This document shows, in pieces, positions 6,210-6,647 of a stretch of DNA of 6,647 nt (the first letter of the stretch is position 1; the number at the start of each line of letters is the position of its first letter). The stretch is from the NCBI GenBank assembly GCA_030042955.1, contig JASHYQ010000149.1:1-6647 (forward strand), read 5' to 3'. The notes below the pieces were generated by a model. It was not told the DNA's origin, did not search any database, and saw nothing but the letters and a program-made list of their open reading frames with translations. This DNA is from Thermoplasmata archaeon (GTDB lineage Archaea > Thermoplasmatota > Thermoplasmata > Lutacidiplasmatales > UBA184). Position numbers and translations under genes: made by a program.

Positions 6210-6647
6210 ATGGGAACTTCGTCGCCCTCCGACGACCCGGCCACGGGCCGTGCGCTCCTGGAACGTCTGGCCGAGGGTGCGGAGGCAGACGGGTTCATCC
6301 CGTTCGACCGGTACATGGAGACGGTACTGTACGCCGAGCCCGGAGGCTACTACGCCCGGCCGCGCTCTCCGCTCGGGCCTACCGGCGACTTCTACACGGC
6401 CCCGCACGTCACCCCGCTTTTTGCGGAGACCTTCGCGGCGCGCGTTCTCGCTATCCGGGCGCGCCTCGGAATCGGCCGCCGGTTCCAGCTGGTCGAGCTC
6501 GGGCCCGGGGACGGGACCCTCATCGAGGGGATTCTGGAGGCACTCCCTCGGGCCTCGCCCGACGTGGAGGGACTCGAGGTCGTCCTGGTCGAGCGTTCCT
6601 CCTCGCTGAGGGCCCGCTCCCTCGCCCGGGCCCGCGTCGCAGCCGAA
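6210..6647 (+). CDS. MidA/NDUFAF7-type SAM-dependent methyltransferase, N-terminal part; runs off the right edge
   Basis: The 146 visible codons match the start of the MidA/NDUFAF7 family (COG1565), class I SAM-dependent methyltransferases. The mitochondrial member methylates an arginine of the complex I subunit NDUFS2. The family signature FIPFDRYMETVLYAEPGGYY is at residues 29-48, GDFYTAPHVTPLF at 59-71, and the SAM-binding motif I LVELGPGDGTL at 94-104. An acidic strand end (VLVERS) follows where motif II is expected. Family proteins are usually about 350-400 residues, so well over half is missing. ATG 6210 was chosen because the conserved region starts soon after it; it lies 22 bp after the PAC2 stop, with only a weak purine patch upstream, so cotranscription is likely. 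The substrate in this organism is unknown; a link to an archaeal complex-I-like enzyme is only an idea by analogy. Confidence 0.9.
   Translation, partial: MGTSSPSDDPATGRALLERLAEGAEADGFIPFDRYMETVLYAEPGGYYARPRSPLGPTGDFYTAPHVTPLFAETFAARVLAIRARLGIGRRFQLVELGPGDGTLIEGILEALPRASPDVEGLEVVLVERSSSLRARSLARARVAAE

Overview
The window is about 6.6 kb of very GC-rich DNA, almost fully coding, with compact spacing, GTG as well as ATG starts and an overlapping stop/start. Gene content points to an archaeon: a Drg-type GTPase, KaiC/RecA-like ATPases and an archaeal-type PAC2 protein. A high-GC lineage of Thermoplasmatota is my best guess from gene content, GC level and promoter style, but no phylogenetic marker in the window proves it.

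Layout: (1) positions 1-632, minus strand, the N-terminal 210 residues of a Drg-family GTPase whose C-terminal part lies off the left edge. (2) A 103-bp divergent intergenic gap at 633-735. (3) From 736 rightwards all genes lie on the plus strand. A 798-residue VirD4/TraG/HerA-type ATPase (736-3132) carries a Pro/Ser/Gly-rich linker and a winged-helix-like tail. (4) Three consecutive RecA-fold genes of the KaiC type follow (3156-3980, 3984-4565, 4562-5353), separated by 3 bp and then overlapping by 4 bp. (5) After a short gap with a plausible TATA element and Shine-Dalgarno sequence comes a PAC2-family protein (5402-6187). (6) The start of a MidA/NDUFAF7-type SAM-dependent methyltransferase (6210 onward) runs off the right edge.

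The most unusual element is the three-gene KaiC-like block. Only the first protein has an intact P-loop. The second has no P-loop at all, and the third keeps a wrecked one (GSSASGAP, no lysine). Both still keep the hydrophobic-strand-Asp-Ser signature of the Walker B region. Tight coupling suggests they are made together, perhaps as one active and two pseudo-ATPase partners, comparable in logic to other archaeal KaiC-like or Rad55-type accessory systems. No sensor, kinase, pilus, archaellum or DNA-repair partner is in view, so the process they serve cannot be read from this window. The large DNA-translocase-like ATPase just upstream lies only 23 bp away and may or may not belong to the same unit. 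No RNA gene, CRISPR array, insertion sequence or long repeat was seen, and no gene-free stretch exceeds about 100 bp.
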